DNA from: Desulfatiglans sp.
Lineage (GTDB): Bacteria > Desulfobacterota > DSM-4660 > Desulfatiglandales > HGW-15
Assembly (NCBI GenBank): GCA_012513605.1
Contig: JAAZBV010000088.1
Span: forward strand, 1-64,000
Direction: 5' to 3'
DNA: 64,000 nt
Shown: piece by piece, positions 24,784 to 34,452 of the stretch
Layout: the number at the start of each line of letters is the position of its first letter
How positions within the stretch are numbered: position 1 is the stretch's first letter
Translations under genes and position numbers: made by a program
The notes under the pieces: generated by a model
What the model was told of the DNA's origin: nothing
Seen by the model: the letters and a program-made list of their open reading frames with translations, nothing else
The model's database searches: none

Positions 24784-26706
24784 CTACCTCCTTTGTCTTT
24801 CTTCTTCTTTTAGATGTTGAATAATCTCATGAGTGGTCATGAATGGAAGATTCTGCCCATCCCTCAGCCTGGGTGTAACTCCACCCTTTTCAGCCTCTTT
24901 GTCCCCAACAACAAGCATGTATGGGATCTTCTGAATCTGGGCCTCTCTTACCTTCAAACCAAGCTTCTCATTTCTGATATCCGCTTCTACACGGAACCCC
25001 GCCTCTTTAAGGGATGCTAAGAGAGAATTTGCAAACTCATTGTTTCTGTCTGTAACAGTAAGTATGCGTGCCTGCAGGGGCGCTATCCACATTGGGAAAG
25101 CCCCTGCATAATGCTCAATTAAAATCCCGATAAATCTTTCTATGGAACCTAAAATAACCCTGTGTATCATTACCGGCTGCTGTCTCTGGCCGTCATTATC
25201 CATAAAGGATAGATCAAACCTTACAGGCAGGGTAAAATCACACTGTACAGTGGCGCACTGCCATTTGCGGTCAAGTGCATCCTTGAGTTTCACATCTATT
25301 TTGGGGCCGTAAAATGCGCCGTCTCCTTCATTTATCTCATAGGGAAGGGCAAGATCTTTAACCGCGTTTATAAGTGCATTTGTTGCCCTTTCCCAGTCTT
25401 CATCTGACCCGATTGCCTTTTCAGGCCTTGTACTGATCTCAAGTTCATAGTTGAAATTGAAGATCTGCATTACATCCTTGATAAATTCAAGGACACCCTT
25501 GATTTCATTACCGAGTTGATCGGGGGTGCAGATGATATGAGCGTCATCCTGTGTAAATTCACGCACCCGTGTCAGACCGTGCAAAACACCTGAGCGTTCA
25601 TGCCTGTGAACCAGGCCAAGTTCAAAGTACCTTTTAGGAAGATCCCTGTAGCTTCTGATCTTTGATTTATATATGAGCATATGAGAGAGGCAGTTCATGG
25701 GCTTAATGCCGTATGACTGTTCATCTATCACGGTAAAATACATGTTTTCACGGTAATTATCAAAATGGCCCGATTTCTGCCACAGATCAGTCTTTAGGAG
25801 CTCAGGCCCCTTGACCATTTCATAGCCGCGCCTGAAATGTTCATTTATCTCAAACTGCTCGATCAGATGCCTGAGCATGTAACCATTCGGGTGCCAGACA
25901 ACCATGCCTGCCCCTATCTCTTCATGGGTGCTGAATAGTTCAAGCTGTTTTCCAAGCTTTACATGATCCCTTTTCTTTGCCTCTTCCAGTCTCTGGAGAT
26001 ATGACTTTAGTATTTTAATATCAGCAAAGGCAACACCATATACCCTGCTCAGCATTGCCCTCTTTTCATCACCACGCCAGTAGGCGCCAGCTACCTTTGT
26101 AAGCTTAAATGCCTTTATCCTGCCGGTGGAAGGTACATGGGGGCCCCTGCACAGGTCTGAAAAACTCCCCTGGGTATAAACAGATACATATTCAGCTTCA
26201 ATACCCTCTATGATCTCCACCTTGTAATTTTCGCCCTGTTTGCTGAAGAACTCTATGGCCTCAGCCTTGGAAAGCACCTCACGTTTGAATGGAAGATTCT
26301 GTTTTATGATCTCGTTCATCTTGTCTTCTATAAGAGTGAGATCCTCTTCCTTGAATGGCCTCTCGTAATCAAAATCATAATAAAAGCCGTTTTCTATTGA
26401 AGGGCCGATTGTCACCTTAACACCGGGGAACAGCTCCTTAACAGCCATTGCCATTACATGGGAGGCGCTGTGCCGCATGATATCAACACCCTCTTCCGTG
26501 TTGATATAGAGAGGCTCAATAGATACATCAGCTTTAATATCAGTGTAGAGGTCACACAACTCTTCATTTACCCTGACAGCCACTATGTTTTCCAGCCCCC
26601 TTACCCCGAGTTTATTAAGGGCATCAAGGGCAGTTATGCTGTCTGCGTCAATATTGATTGCTGCTTTATCTTTTAGTTTTATTTCCATTCCCATCTTTTT
26701 GGCCAA
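24784..26706 (-). CDS. thrS: Threonyl-tRNA synthetase
   Basis: This 640-residue class II synthetase charges tRNA-Thr. It has the TGS domain (residues 1-65), the second additional editing domain with the zinc-type motif [11 protein letters not shown] (about 78) and [13 protein letters not shown] (about 182), the catalytic domain ([34 protein letters not shown]) and the C-terminal anticodon-binding domain. The frame opens with TTG at 26706; ATG codons at 26694 or 26688 are more ordinary starts, none with a good Shine-Dalgarno. It is the first gene of the operon, with a leader of about 230 bases. Its last codons contain the ribosome binding site of infC. Confidence 0.97.
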   Translation of the reverse strand: MAKKMGMEIKLKDKAAINIDADSITALDALNKLGVRGLENIVAVRVNEELCDLYTDIKADVSIEPLYINTEEGVDIMRHSASHVMAMAVKELFPGVKVTIGPSIENGFYYDFDYERPFKEEDLTLIEDKMNEIIKQNLPFKREVLSKAEAIEFFSKQGENYKVEIIEGIEAEYVSVYTQGSFSDLCRGPHVPSTGRIKAFKLTKVAGAYWRGDEKRAMLSRVYGVAFADIKILKSYLQRLEEAKKRDHVKLGKQLELFSTHEEIGAGMVVWHPNGYMLRHLIEQFEINEHFRRGYEMVKGPELLKTDLWQKSGHFDNYRENMYFTVIDEQSYGIKPMNCLSHMLIYKSKIRSYRDLPKRYFELGLVHRHERSGVLHGLTRVREFTQDDAHIICTPDQLGNEIKGVLEFIKDVMQIFNFNYELEISTRPEKAIGSDEDWERATNALINAVKDLALPYEINEGDGAFYGPKIDVKLKDALDRKWQCATVQCDFTLPVRFDLSFMDNDGQRQQPVMIHRVILGSIERFIGILIEHYAGAFPMWIAPLQARILTVTDRNNEFANSLLASLKEAGFRVEADIRNEKLGLKVREAQIQKIPYMLVVGDKEAEKGGVTPRLRDGQNLPFMTTHEIIQHLKEEERQRR

Positions 26707-26771
26707 AAAAATAAGGCATCATAAACAAGTAACTTTAACCAGGGTGAAAGGGGCAAATTCATATTTTCAAC

Positions 26772-26813
26772 TTTTAACCGTGGCCATTTATTATTTGGAC
26801 ACAACGGTTAAAA
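26772..26813 (-). promoter_or_regulatory. Ten-base-pair hairpin in the thrS leader
   Basis: TTTTAACCGT (26772-26781) and ACGGTTAAAA (26804-26813) form a perfect 10-bp stem around a 22-base loop, 66 bases upstream of thrS. It could be a translational operator as in E. coli thrS, where ThrRS binds tRNA-like stems, but I see no threonine anticodon mimic in the loop, so the role is unproven. Confidence 0.45.
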
Positions 26814-26947
26814 TTCTGATAAAAAATAGAATGTCGTAACTAAAAAAGTCTTCATCCCCTGTCTCTTTTACCTTATCTGATGCCTGAATAACTCTTTATT
26901 ATTATTTAACTATACCAAAGGGCAACGTTCTTGTAAAAAAATGGTTA

Positions 26948-26975
26948 ATTATACCCGCTAAATATTAAAAATCAA
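26948..26975 (-). promoter_or_regulatory. Sigma-70-type promoter of the thrS operon
   Basis: On the minus strand TTGATT (26975-26970) and a perfect TATAAT (26953-26948) are separated by 16 bases. Transcription would start near 26940, giving thrS a leader of about 235 bases. Confidence 0.7.
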
Positions 26976-27110
26976 GAAAATGATTATAAAAAAGATAATA
27001 TTTTTAGAATCTTCACTGTCGATAATACGGCATTAGTCTATATATTTAAAATAAAGTTATTTTGATCTTGCTTGATTATTAGAGTTGCATTATAAGCATC
27101 ACCCGCAACA

Positions 27111-27129
27111 ATGGATACAATGTATCCAT
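27111..27129. promoter_or_regulatory. Perfect 19-bp palindrome between thrS and the sirtuin gene
   Basis: ATGGATACAATGTATCCAT is an inverted repeat of 8-bp arms around AAT. It lies 157 bases upstream of the sirtuin ATG and about 135 bases upstream of the thrS -35 box, in otherwise AT-rich DNA. The form fits a dimeric repressor such as GntR or TetR family; the protein is unknown. Confidence 0.5.
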
Positions 27130-27285
27130 AATATATTTCAATATGGGCATTTAATAACCAGTTTCATGACAATTTTTCAACGTTTATATTCATTATCAGG
27201 TTATATTCTGTTGTATTGGCCATTATTTATCTGGCATGTCATTTGCTGAACATTAATTGCTATGTATTCGGAAGGTTAAAAAAAC

Positions 27286-28014
27286 ATGGATAAATTATTT
27301 ATCGATGCAGCAAAAACAATTATCGGCAGTAAAAGATGCATCGCGCTTACCGGAGCCGGGATATCTGCTGAGAGCGGAATACCTACCTTCAGATCAAAGG
27401 GCGGTTTATGGAACAGTTATGATCCAACCGTATATGCATCGATCGATACATTCATGATTGACCCTTCAAAATACTGGAGTATAAGGGGTGATTTTATCCG
27501 CAATTATAATGATTATTCGCCTAACCAGGGTCATCTTGTACTCGCAAGACTTGAAAAAGCAGGACTCCTTAAATGTATCATCACCCAGAACATAGATGGG
27601 CTTCATAAAAAGGCCGGTTCAGAAAAGGTGCTGGAGATACACGGATCTCTCAGGGAAATATTCTGTATGTCATGCGGCAGGGAATATATTGCGCCAGACA
27701 TCCCTCCAGGCGAGGTACCGCTCTGTGCCTGTGGGGGTGTACTTAAGCCCAACACTGTACTCTTTGGTGAAGGTCTGCCGCCTGCAGTTCTTACAGAAGC
27801 TGAAGAATATGCCGGCACCTGTGATGTAATGATTCTGATAGGAACATCCGCAATTGTATATCCGGCTGCATACCTGCCTGTAACAGCCAAGAAGAATAGC
27901 GCAATAATAATAGAAATAAACCTGGAAAACTCATTTAAGGATTCAGATATTATAATTGAAGAAAAATCCGGGATTGCGCTCCCGGAGATTGAGGCAAAAA
28001 TGAAAAAACTTTAA
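27286..28014 (+). CDS. NAD-dependent protein deacylase (SIR2 family)
   Basis: This 242-residue sirtuin removes acyl groups from lysines using NAD+. The signature GAGISAESGIPTFRS (about 23-37), QNIDGLH with the neighbouring catalytic His in EIHGSL, and the GTSAIVYPA segment are present. The zinc-binding cysteines are CMSC and CAC in place of the usual two CxxC pairs (the second pair is C-x-C), a common variation. It lacks the extra N-terminal and C-terminal extensions of some classes. A weak GGAAGG-type site precedes the ATG. It is monocistronic. Confidence 0.9.
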   Translation: MDKLFIDAAKTIIGSKRCIALTGAGISAESGIPTFRSKGGLWNSYDPTVYASIDTFMIDPSKYWSIRGDFIRNYNDYSPNQGHLVLARLEKAGLLKCIITQNIDGLHKKAGSEKVLEIHGSLREIFCMSCGREYIAPDIPPGEVPLCACGGVLKPNTVLFGEGLPPAVLTEAEEYAGTCDVMILIGTSAIVYPAAYLPVTAKKNSAIIIEINLENSFKDSDIIIEEKSGIALPEIEAKMKKL

Positions 28015-28155
28015 ACAACAATTATCACTCTGAGTGAATATGATTTTAACAATTTTTACATATTTTTTACTTTCCTGACAAATATTTTTAACTTTTATTC
28101 ATTACAGTATGAATTTACTCGATTGTTTTAGTGCTTATATGAAGGGGTTTAATAT

Positions 28156-29580
28156 ATGAAGATAAATAATGAAGGAATAAAAATTGGTTTAACAGCAATA
28201 ATTCTGCTGATTATTCTTTCCATAACAGCCTGCATCACGGTAGGTCCTGATTACAAACCGCCAACAGTAGATATGCCTGAAAAATGGCAAACCGGATTAT
28301 CTGAAAAACTTTCGCCGGAAACAGACAGGTTAAGCCTTGTCAACTGGTGGAACTCTTTTGACGACCCGTTTTTAACTGATCTGGTTAAAAGGGCTGTGGA
28401 GAATAACCTTTCTCTTAAAGAGGCCTTTACAAGACTAAGTGAGGCAAGACTCAGAAGAGGGATCACCGGGGCAGATCAATACCCCTCTGTGTCATCATCT
28501 GCATCAGGGACTAGAAGCCATTCTTCCCGCAGCAGCAGCGAAATGTATCAGGCCGGGGTGGATTCAAGCTGGGAGATAGATATATTCGGTGGTATAAGGC
28601 GTTCAATAGAGGCATCTGATGCTGATCTGGAGTCAGCAAACGCCTCACTTAACGATGTTCTGGTATCCCTCACTGCCGAGGTTGCTACAAACTATGTAAA
28701 TTTAAGGCTTTACCAGGCAGAGATGGATGTTACAATCTCAAATCTGAATGCACAGGCAGAGACCTATGAAATAGTCTCATGGCGGTTCAAGGCAGGGCTT
28801 GTTACAGAGCTTGATCTTAAAAAATCAGAATACTCTCTTGAACAGACAAAATCTCAGGTACCTGCCGTTCAATCAAGGATTGATCAGGCGCAAAACCGGA
28901 TTGCCGTTCTTCTGGGGGTAAATCCGGGTATGATGAAGGATGAGTTGAACAAGGCAAAGCCTGTTCCGGTTCTAAAAGATGAAATCAAAACAGGCATACC
29001 TGCTGACCTGTTAAGGCAAAGGCCTGACCTGAAAAAGGCAGAACGTGACCTGGCCGCTCAGACAGCAAGGATAGGAGCGGCTGTATCCGATCTTTATCCG
29101 AAGATTTCTCTTTCAGGGTCTATTAAGGTGAATTCATCTTCAATAGGATCTCTTATAGATAGCGACAGCCTTACAAGCAGTATAGGGCCTTCATTATCAT
29201 GGCCTGTATTCCGGGCAGGAGCGATCAGGAAAAATATAGAGATTCAGTCAACAATGGCCGAGAGACTTCTTATTCAGTACAGGTCTCTTGTTTTAAAAGC
29301 ATCTGAAGAGGTCGAAAATGCGCTTGCCTCATGCATGTATGAAAAGATGAAAGAGGCATCCCTTAAAAAGGCGCTTGATGCTGCGACTGTGGCATTTAAT
29401 CTTTCAAAAATGCAATATTCTTCAGGTCTGGTTGATTTTCAGGTGCTGCTTGAAGCACAGCGTACACTTCTATCATTACAGGATCAGGTCACCCAGAATG
29501 AAGGGCAGATCACCTTGAACTTTATAACTCTTTACAAAACATTGGGTGGCGGATGGTCACCTGATACAATAGATATGTAG
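28156..29580 (+). CDS. TolC-like outer membrane efflux lipoprotein (NodT family)
   Basis: The 474-residue protein forms the outer membrane channel of a tripartite exporter. It has a lipoprotein signal with lipobox SITAC (acylated C26), the family start VGPDYKPP, and two copies of the outer membrane efflux domain (about 70-250 and 260-460), each with long coiled-coil helices. The RQRPDLKKAERDLAAQTARI stretch is typical of NodT proteins. It is the first gene of an operon with MacA- and MacB-like genes; 13 bases separate it from the adaptor gene. Confidence 0.92.
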   Translation: MKINNEGIKIGLTAIILLIILSITACITVGPDYKPPTVDMPEKWQTGLSEKLSPETDRLSLVNWWNSFDDPFLTDLVKRAVENNLSLKEAFTRLSEARLRRGITGADQYPSVSSSASGTRSHSSRSSSEMYQAGVDSSWEIDIFGGIRRSIEASDADLESANASLNDVLVSLTAEVATNYVNLRLYQAEMDVTISNLNAQAETYEIVSWRFKAGLVTELDLKKSEYSLEQTKSQVPAVQSRIDQAQNRIAVLLGVNPGMMKDELNKAKPVPVLKDEIKTGIPADLLRQRPDLKKAERDLAAQTARIGAAVSDLYPKISLSGSIKVNSSSIGSLIDSDSLTSSIGPSLSWPVFRAGAIRKNIEIQSTMAERLLIQYRSLVLKASEEVENALASCMYEKMKEASLKKALDAATVAFNLSKMQYSSGLVDFQVLLEAQRTLLSLQDQVTQNEGQITLNFITLYKTLGGGWSPDTIDM

Positions 29581-29593
29581 CAGGGAGCTAATT

Positions 29594-30892
29594 ATGGATA
29601 AAATAGAAAACAGGAAGCAGGTAGCAGAAAAACTTGAATTGCACAGTGGTCATGGCAAAAAGGGCAGATTTAAAAAATACATTATTATCATTGCCGTTCT
29701 TATTTTTATTATTGTCTTGTATTCGTTTCTAGCGGGCCAAGAGAATAAACCTGCCTCCGAACTTTATAGTATAGAACAGATAGAAAGGGGTGAACTCACT
29801 GTAACTGTAAGCGCTACAGGGAGTCTTGAGCCCAGAAATCAGGTGGATGTTGGCAGCGAGTTATCGGGTATAGTGAAGAGTGTTGATGTTGATTTTAACG
29901 ATCATGTAACAAAAGGGCAGACACTGGCCACAATCGACCCATCAAAACTTGAGGCACAGGTAAAACAGTCAAAGGCATCCCTTGAATCAGCCAATGCAAA
30001 GGTCCTTGATGCAGAGGCGACCCTTACAGAGATGCAGAATGAACTCAAACGGCTTTTACAGGTGTGGGAATTAAGCGGCAAAAAGATACCATCACAGAAT
30101 GAGATCGATTCAGCCGAGGCCAAAGTAAAGCGGGCCAACGCATCACTTGCATCAGCAAAAGCACAGGTTTCACAGGCAAAGGCAACTCTTGAGGCCAATG
30201 AAACAGACTTAAGCAAAATGGTGATACGTTCACCTATCAATGGTATCGTCCTTAACCGCAATATTGAGCCGGGCCAGACAGTAGCCGCCTCTTTCCAGGC
30301 CCCTGTCCTTTTCACCCTTGCAGAAGACCTTACACAGATGGAACTGCGCGTTGCCATTGATGAGGCTGATGTAGGCGTAGTTAAAAACGGTCAGGATGCC
30401 ACCTTTTCGGTCGATGCATACCCTGAACGTAATTTTAATGCCAGTATATTTCAGGTTAAATTCGGCTCATCAGCAGCGGAGGGTGTAGTAACCTATGAAA
30501 CACGTCTTACTGTCGATAATAAAGAGCTTCTATTAAGGCCCGGCATGACAGCCACTGCCGAGATAATAGTAGATAATATTAAAGACACAATACTTGTTCC
30601 AAATGCCTCTTTAAGGTTTGAGCCGCCCTTTATAAAAGATGGCGCTGATACAAGAACAGGCAACAGAGGTCTCATGAGCAGTCTGATGCCTGGTCCTCCC
30701 GGAAGATTCAGAAATACCGGCAATCAGCCCGAAAAAAAGGAGACATCAAATAAAAAGGTATGGGTGTTGAAAAACAACAATCCTGAGCAGGTGGAAATAA
30801 CCACAGGGTCAACCGATGGTAACTATACCCAGGTAACATCAGGCCAGATAGAACCCGGTATGAATATAATAACAGGAATGGAAGGACAGTAG
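29594..30892 (+). CDS. MacA-like periplasmic adaptor of ABC efflux pump
   Basis: This 432-residue membrane fusion protein has one N-terminal transmembrane helix (KYIIIIAVLIFIIVLYSFL, about 30-48), a lipoyl-like half domain (SGIVKSVDVDFNDHVTKGQ), a coiled-coil hairpin of about 75 residues rich in alanine (ASLESANAKVLDAEATLTEM and later), the second lipoyl half (VIRSPINGIVLNRNIEPGQ) and beta-barrel and membrane-proximal domains. It docks the inner membrane permease to the NodT-type channel. A low-complexity proline/glycine segment (about 350-375) is unusual but harmless to the call. It lies two bases before the ATPase gene. Confidence 0.92.
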   Translation: MDKIENRKQVAEKLELHSGHGKKGRFKKYIIIIAVLIFIIVLYSFLAGQENKPASELYSIEQIERGELTVTVSATGSLEPRNQVDVGSELSGIVKSVDVDFNDHVTKGQTLATIDPSKLEAQVKQSKASLESANAKVLDAEATLTEMQNELKRLLQVWELSGKKIPSQNEIDSAEAKVKRANASLASAKAQVSQAKATLEANETDLSKMVIRSPINGIVLNRNIEPGQTVAASFQAPVLFTLAEDLTQMELRVAIDEADVGVVKNGQDATFSVDAYPERNFNASIFQVKFGSSAAEGVVTYETRLTVDNKELLLRPGMTATAEIIVDNIKDTILVPNASLRFEPPFIKDGADTRTGNRGLMSSLMPGPPGRFRNTGNQPEKKETSNKKVWVLKNNNPEQVEITTGSTDGNYTQVTSGQIEPGMNIITGMEGQ

Positions 30893-30894
30893 TA

Positions 30895-31614
30895 ATGGAT
30901 CAACTAAAATCCAGTGAAGACTCTTGTGTAATAGAGTTCCGGGGCGTAGTAAAAACATATGGTACAGGACAGGCCTCCATGACAGCACTGAAAGGGGTGG
31001 ATTTCAAGGTAAAACACGGTGAATTTGTTGCTGTGATGGGGCCTAGCGGTTCAGGAAAATCGACCTGCATGAACATATTAGGATGCCTTGATTCTCCGAC
31101 GGATGGGGATTACCTGTTTAAAGGAATAAGTGTCAAGTCTCTTTCAAGACAACAACGTGCCCTGCTTCGCCGCTATTATATAGGCTTTGTTTTTCAGGGT
31201 TTTAATTTACTTAATCGAACAACTGCACTTGAAAATGTCGAGCTCCCCCTTTTCTATCGCGGCATACATATAAAAGAGAGAAGAATGATGGCAAGAAAGG
31301 CCCTGGATGCAGTGGGCCTTACAGGATGGGAAAAGCATACCCCCGGTGAATTATCAGGAGGCCAGCAGCAGAGGGTATCTATTGCAAGGGCGCTTGTAAC
31401 CGACCCTGAAGTACTTCTTGCAGATGAACCGACAGGGAACCTGGATTCTGAAAAAAGCATAGAGATCATGAACCTGCTCACCGATCTGAATAATACCAGG
31501 AACATTACAATAGTCATGGTAACCCATGAAAAGGACATGGCTGAATATGCGAAAAGGACAATCAGGTTCAAAGACGGGCTGATCGATCATGACATGCATA
31601 ATGGAGGCAATTAA
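30895..31614 (+). CDS. MacB-type ABC transporter ATP-binding protein
   Basis: This 239-residue ATPase powers the exporter. Walker A GPSGSGKST (about 47-55), the Q-loop in VFQGFNLLNRT, signature LSGGQQQRVSIARAL, Walker B VLLADEPTGNLD and the H-loop VTHE are all intact. It belongs to the LolD/MacB subfamily. In E. coli the ATPase and permease are one polypeptide (MacB); here they are separate genes with two bases between them. Confidence 0.94.
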   Translation: MDQLKSSEDSCVIEFRGVVKTYGTGQASMTALKGVDFKVKHGEFVAVMGPSGSGKSTCMNILGCLDSPTDGDYLFKGISVKSLSRQQRALLRRYYIGFVFQGFNLLNRTTALENVELPLFYRGIHIKERRMMARKALDAVGLTGWEKHTPGELSGGQQQRVSIARALVTDPEVLLADEPTGNLDSEKSIEIMNLLTDLNNTRNITIVMVTHEKDMAEYAKRTIRFKDGLIDHDMHNGGN

Positions 31615-31616
31615 TA

Positions 31617-32837
31617 ATGTGGTATCAGACAATCCTTCTAGCCCTTAAGGAGATAAGACGCAACCTCATGCGTTCTACCCTTACGATACTTGGCGTTGTT
31701 ATAGGCGTTGCAGCAGTTATTACAATGGTTACACTTGGAAGCGGGGCAACCGCCCAGGTTACCAATGACATATCAAAACTCGGCAGCAACCTTTTGCAGA
31801 TCAGACCCGGTCAGGCATTCAGAGGCGGGGGTGGAGGAGGCGCCAGGATGGAATCACAGCCATTTGAAGATTCGGATCTGGAGGCCATAAGAAACCAGAT
31901 CAGATCGCTTGCAGCCGTAGCCCCGGTTTCAAGCAGTATGATACAGATCATTTATGGCAATGAAAACATGATTACATCTGTGACAGGAAGCACAAACGAT
32001 TATTTGACAGCCCAGAACTGGGAAATTGATACAGGCCGTGAATTCACACATGGCGAGATCAGCGGCGGTAAATCTGTATGTATAATAGGTGCCAGCACAA
32101 AAAAGAATCTATTTGGGGCAGAAAATCCAATTGGCATGACCATAAGGTTGAAAAAGACCGCATTCAAAATAATAGGGGTATTCAAATCAAAGGGGCAGGC
32201 CGGTTTTGGAAGGGATCAGGATGATTTTGTGCTTATCCCTTTAAAAACCTTCCAGAGAAGGATTTCTGGCAAAAGAGATATCTCATCAATCATGGTATCG
32301 GCTGTTAAGGGCGCTTCAACTGAGAAGGTAAAAAAGGATCTGGAGGCGCTGCTCAGGGAGCGAAGGCCGGGTTCAAAGGGCACACAGGGTGATGATTTTT
32401 CTGTAATGGATATGAAAGAGATTGCCTCCATGCTTACAAGTACAACAAGGGTGCTTACAGGGCTCCTGGGAGCTGTTGCGGCAGTGAGCCTGCTTGTTGG
32501 GGGTATCGGCATAATGAATATTATGCTTGTTTCTGTTACGGAGCGTACACGAGAGATAGGCATCAGACTTGCAATAGGAGCCCTGGAAAATGAGGTTTTA
32601 AAGCAGTTTCTCCTTGAAGCAGTGGTGCTCTCTTCACTTGGCGGGGCAATAGGAATAACACTGGGCCTTTCAGCTGCCGGCCTGCTGACCTTGCTGCTTG
32701 GCATCCCCTTTGTTATAAGCCCCGGGATAGTATTGATTGCCTTTATGTTCTCTGCTGCGGTCGGGGTTGTATTCGGGTATGTCCCGGCCAGAAAGGCCGC
32801 TCAGCTTGACCCTATTGAGGCGCTGAGGCACGAGTAA
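31617..32837 (+). CDS. MacB-type ABC transporter permease (FtsX-like)
   Basis: The 406-residue permease has one N-terminal transmembrane helix (STLTILGVVIGVAAVITMVT), a large periplasmic domain (about 55-280) and three C-terminal helices in the FtsX domain (AAVSLLVGGIGIMNIMLVSV, then two more, ending PARKAAQLDPIEALRHE). This topology is that of the MacB/LolC class, which act as mechanotransmitters for TolC-linked export of peptides, lipids or drugs. Substrate unknown. A glycine-rich patch FRGGGGGGARM near residue 68 is a short insert in the periplasmic domain. Confidence 0.93.
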   Translation: MWYQTILLALKEIRRNLMRSTLTILGVVIGVAAVITMVTLGSGATAQVTNDISKLGSNLLQIRPGQAFRGGGGGGARMESQPFEDSDLEAIRNQIRSLAAVAPVSSSMIQIIYGNENMITSVTGSTNDYLTAQNWEIDTGREFTHGEISGGKSVCIIGASTKKNLFGAENPIGMTIRLKKTAFKIIGVFKSKGQAGFGRDQDDFVLIPLKTFQRRISGKRDISSIMVSAVKGASTEKVKKDLEALLRERRPGSKGTQGDDFSVMDMKEIASMLTSTTRVLTGLLGAVAAVSLLVGGIGIMNIMLVSVTERTREIGIRLAIGALENEVLKQFLLEAVVLSSLGGAIGITLGLSAAGLLTLLLGIPFVISPGIVLIAFMFSAAVGVVFGYVPARKAAQLDPIEALRHE

Positions 32838-33143
32838 AAAAAAAGTTCAAGGTTCAAGGTGTAAGGTGTAAGGTAAAAACAATTTTTTATGATACTGACT
32901 CATTCTTATCCGAAAACATATTTTCATACTGCGATGTAAACACTTATTTACTGCAAAAGATACAATGCTGAATGAATAATGATGATTAATACTGTAGGGG
33001 CAGGCCACTGTGCCTGCCCGCAGACTATTGCACATGATATAACTTTATTCTAAACCATTGTCTTACCGCAAAAACAATAATCAGATTGTAATTAGATTTT
33101 TTTTATGTCAAAAAGATAGTTTAATAAACCGGGTTTAAAATTG
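32838..33143. repeat. Intergenic region with tandem GTTCAAGG/GTGTAAGG units and a dispersed repeat
   Basis: Right after the permease gene, 32845-32874 holds repeats of GTTCAAGG and GTGTAAGG. A hairpin-forming dispersed repeat (CTGTAGGGGCAGGCCACTGT, continuing to 33023) starts at 32992 and is a sibling of the copies near 2407 and 63331. No gene or RNA is seen. Confidence 0.55.
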
Positions 33144-34328
33144 ATGGAAAACAATCGTAAGATCATAACACTCAAAAAAGGTAAGGATGCCTCCATAAGG
33201 CGGCGTCACCCCTGGCTCTTTTCCGGTGCAATAAAGGAAACGGGCAGTGAACAGATTCCAGACGGTGCAATGGTAGATATATATTCCCATAAGGGTGAAT
33301 TCTTAGGCATGGGGCACTATCAGTCATGCACAAGCATTGCTGTGAGGATACTCTCATTTACACCATCTGATGAAAAGAGCCTTTTTAGAGAAAGAATAAA
33401 GAGTGCCTGGGAATACAGAAAACGCATCGGTATTACTGAAAATCCGGACACTAATGTTTTCAGGCTTATCTTTGCAGAGGGTGACGGCCTGTCAGGTCTG
33501 GTTGTTGATTATTATAACGGCGTGGCAGTATTGCAGGCCCATTCCATGGGCATGTACCTGAGCCGCAGTTTGATAGCAGAATCAATCAAAGAGTTGCTGG
33601 GCAAGGATCTGAAGGCAGTGTATGACAAGAGTAAAGAGACACTGCATGGCAGACATGGCCTTGTTGAAAACAGTTTTATTCTGGGCTCTGCTGAGGATTC
33701 TGCCATTGTCATGGAAAATGGCAAACGCTTTATGGTTAACTGGGTAACAGGTCAGAAGACAGGGTTCTTTATTGATCAGCGTGAAAACCGCACCATGGTT
33801 AATTCATACTCTTCAGGCAGGCGTGTGCTTAATACATTCTGTTATACAGGAGGCTTTTCAGTATATGCCGGTTTGGGCAATGCAAAGGAGGTACACAGTG
33901 TGGACTCCTCAAAGGCTGCGCTGGAAATTGCCAGAAAAAACATGATACTCAATAATATCCCAAACAGTGATTTCTTTTCTAATGATGTGTTTGAATATCT
34001 TCAGTCATGTCGTGAATATGACATGATAATCCTTGATCCACCAGCATTTGCTAAAAGGCTTAATGCAAGGCATCAGGCGGTTATGGGTTATAAGAGGCTC
34101 AATGTGGCAGCCTTAAAAAAGATTGCTAAAGGGGGCTTACTATTTACCTTTTCCTGTTCTCAGGCAGTGGATAAGCGTCTTTTTCAGGACACTATCATAG
34201 CATCAGCAATAGAGGCAGGGAGGAATATCCGCATCATGCACTGGCTCAGTCAGCCAAAGGATCACCCTGTTGATATATATCATCCTGAAGGAGAATATCT
34301 GAAAGGGCTTGCTGTATATGTTGAGTAA
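33144..34328 (+). CDS. 23S rRNA (cytosine) methyltransferase, RlmI-like
   Basis: This protein of about 394 residues has an N-terminal PUA domain (KGKDASIRRRHPWLFSGAIK, about 10-80) and a SAM-dependent methyltransferase domain (RRVLNTFCYTGGFSVYAGL, motif I; LDPPAFAKR, motif IV). A cysteine in FTFSCSQ is placed as the catalytic Cys of the m5C family, as in RlmI, which methylates C1962 of 23S rRNA. Two initiators (TTG 33141 and ATG 33144) are adjacent; ATG is chosen. It stands alone. The exact target base is inferred from family membership. Confidence 0.88.
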   Translation: MENNRKIITLKKGKDASIRRRHPWLFSGAIKETGSEQIPDGAMVDIYSHKGEFLGMGHYQSCTSIAVRILSFTPSDEKSLFRERIKSAWEYRKRIGITENPDTNVFRLIFAEGDGLSGLVVDYYNGVAVLQAHSMGMYLSRSLIAESIKELLGKDLKAVYDKSKETLHGRHGLVENSFILGSAEDSAIVMENGKRFMVNWVTGQKTGFFIDQRENRTMVNSYSSGRRVLNTFCYTGGFSVYAGLGNAKEVHSVDSSKAALEIARKNMILNNIPNSDFFSNDVFEYLQSCREYDMIILDPPAFAKRLNARHQAVMGYKRLNVAALKKIAKGGLLFTFSCSQAVDKRLFQDTIIASAIEAGRNIRIMHWLSQPKDHPVDIYHPEGEYLKGLAVYVE

Positions 34329-34452
34329 AAAGCCTTAAGCTTTCAGCCATCATCTATCAGCTAAGACTTTGCTTTATAAGCCTTTTACTGAACGCTGATG
34401 GCTGACTGCTTTCATAATAAAATAAGTTTTTGTATAAACATTATCTATCAGA

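Noticed and set aside
26707-26953. T-box riboswitch ahead of thrS
   Set aside because: No TGGNACCGCG-like T-box sequence or terminator/antiterminator pair could be seen.
32838-33143. CRISPR-like repeat array at 32845-32874
   Set aside because: Only short tandem 8-bp units without spacers; low-complexity repeat.
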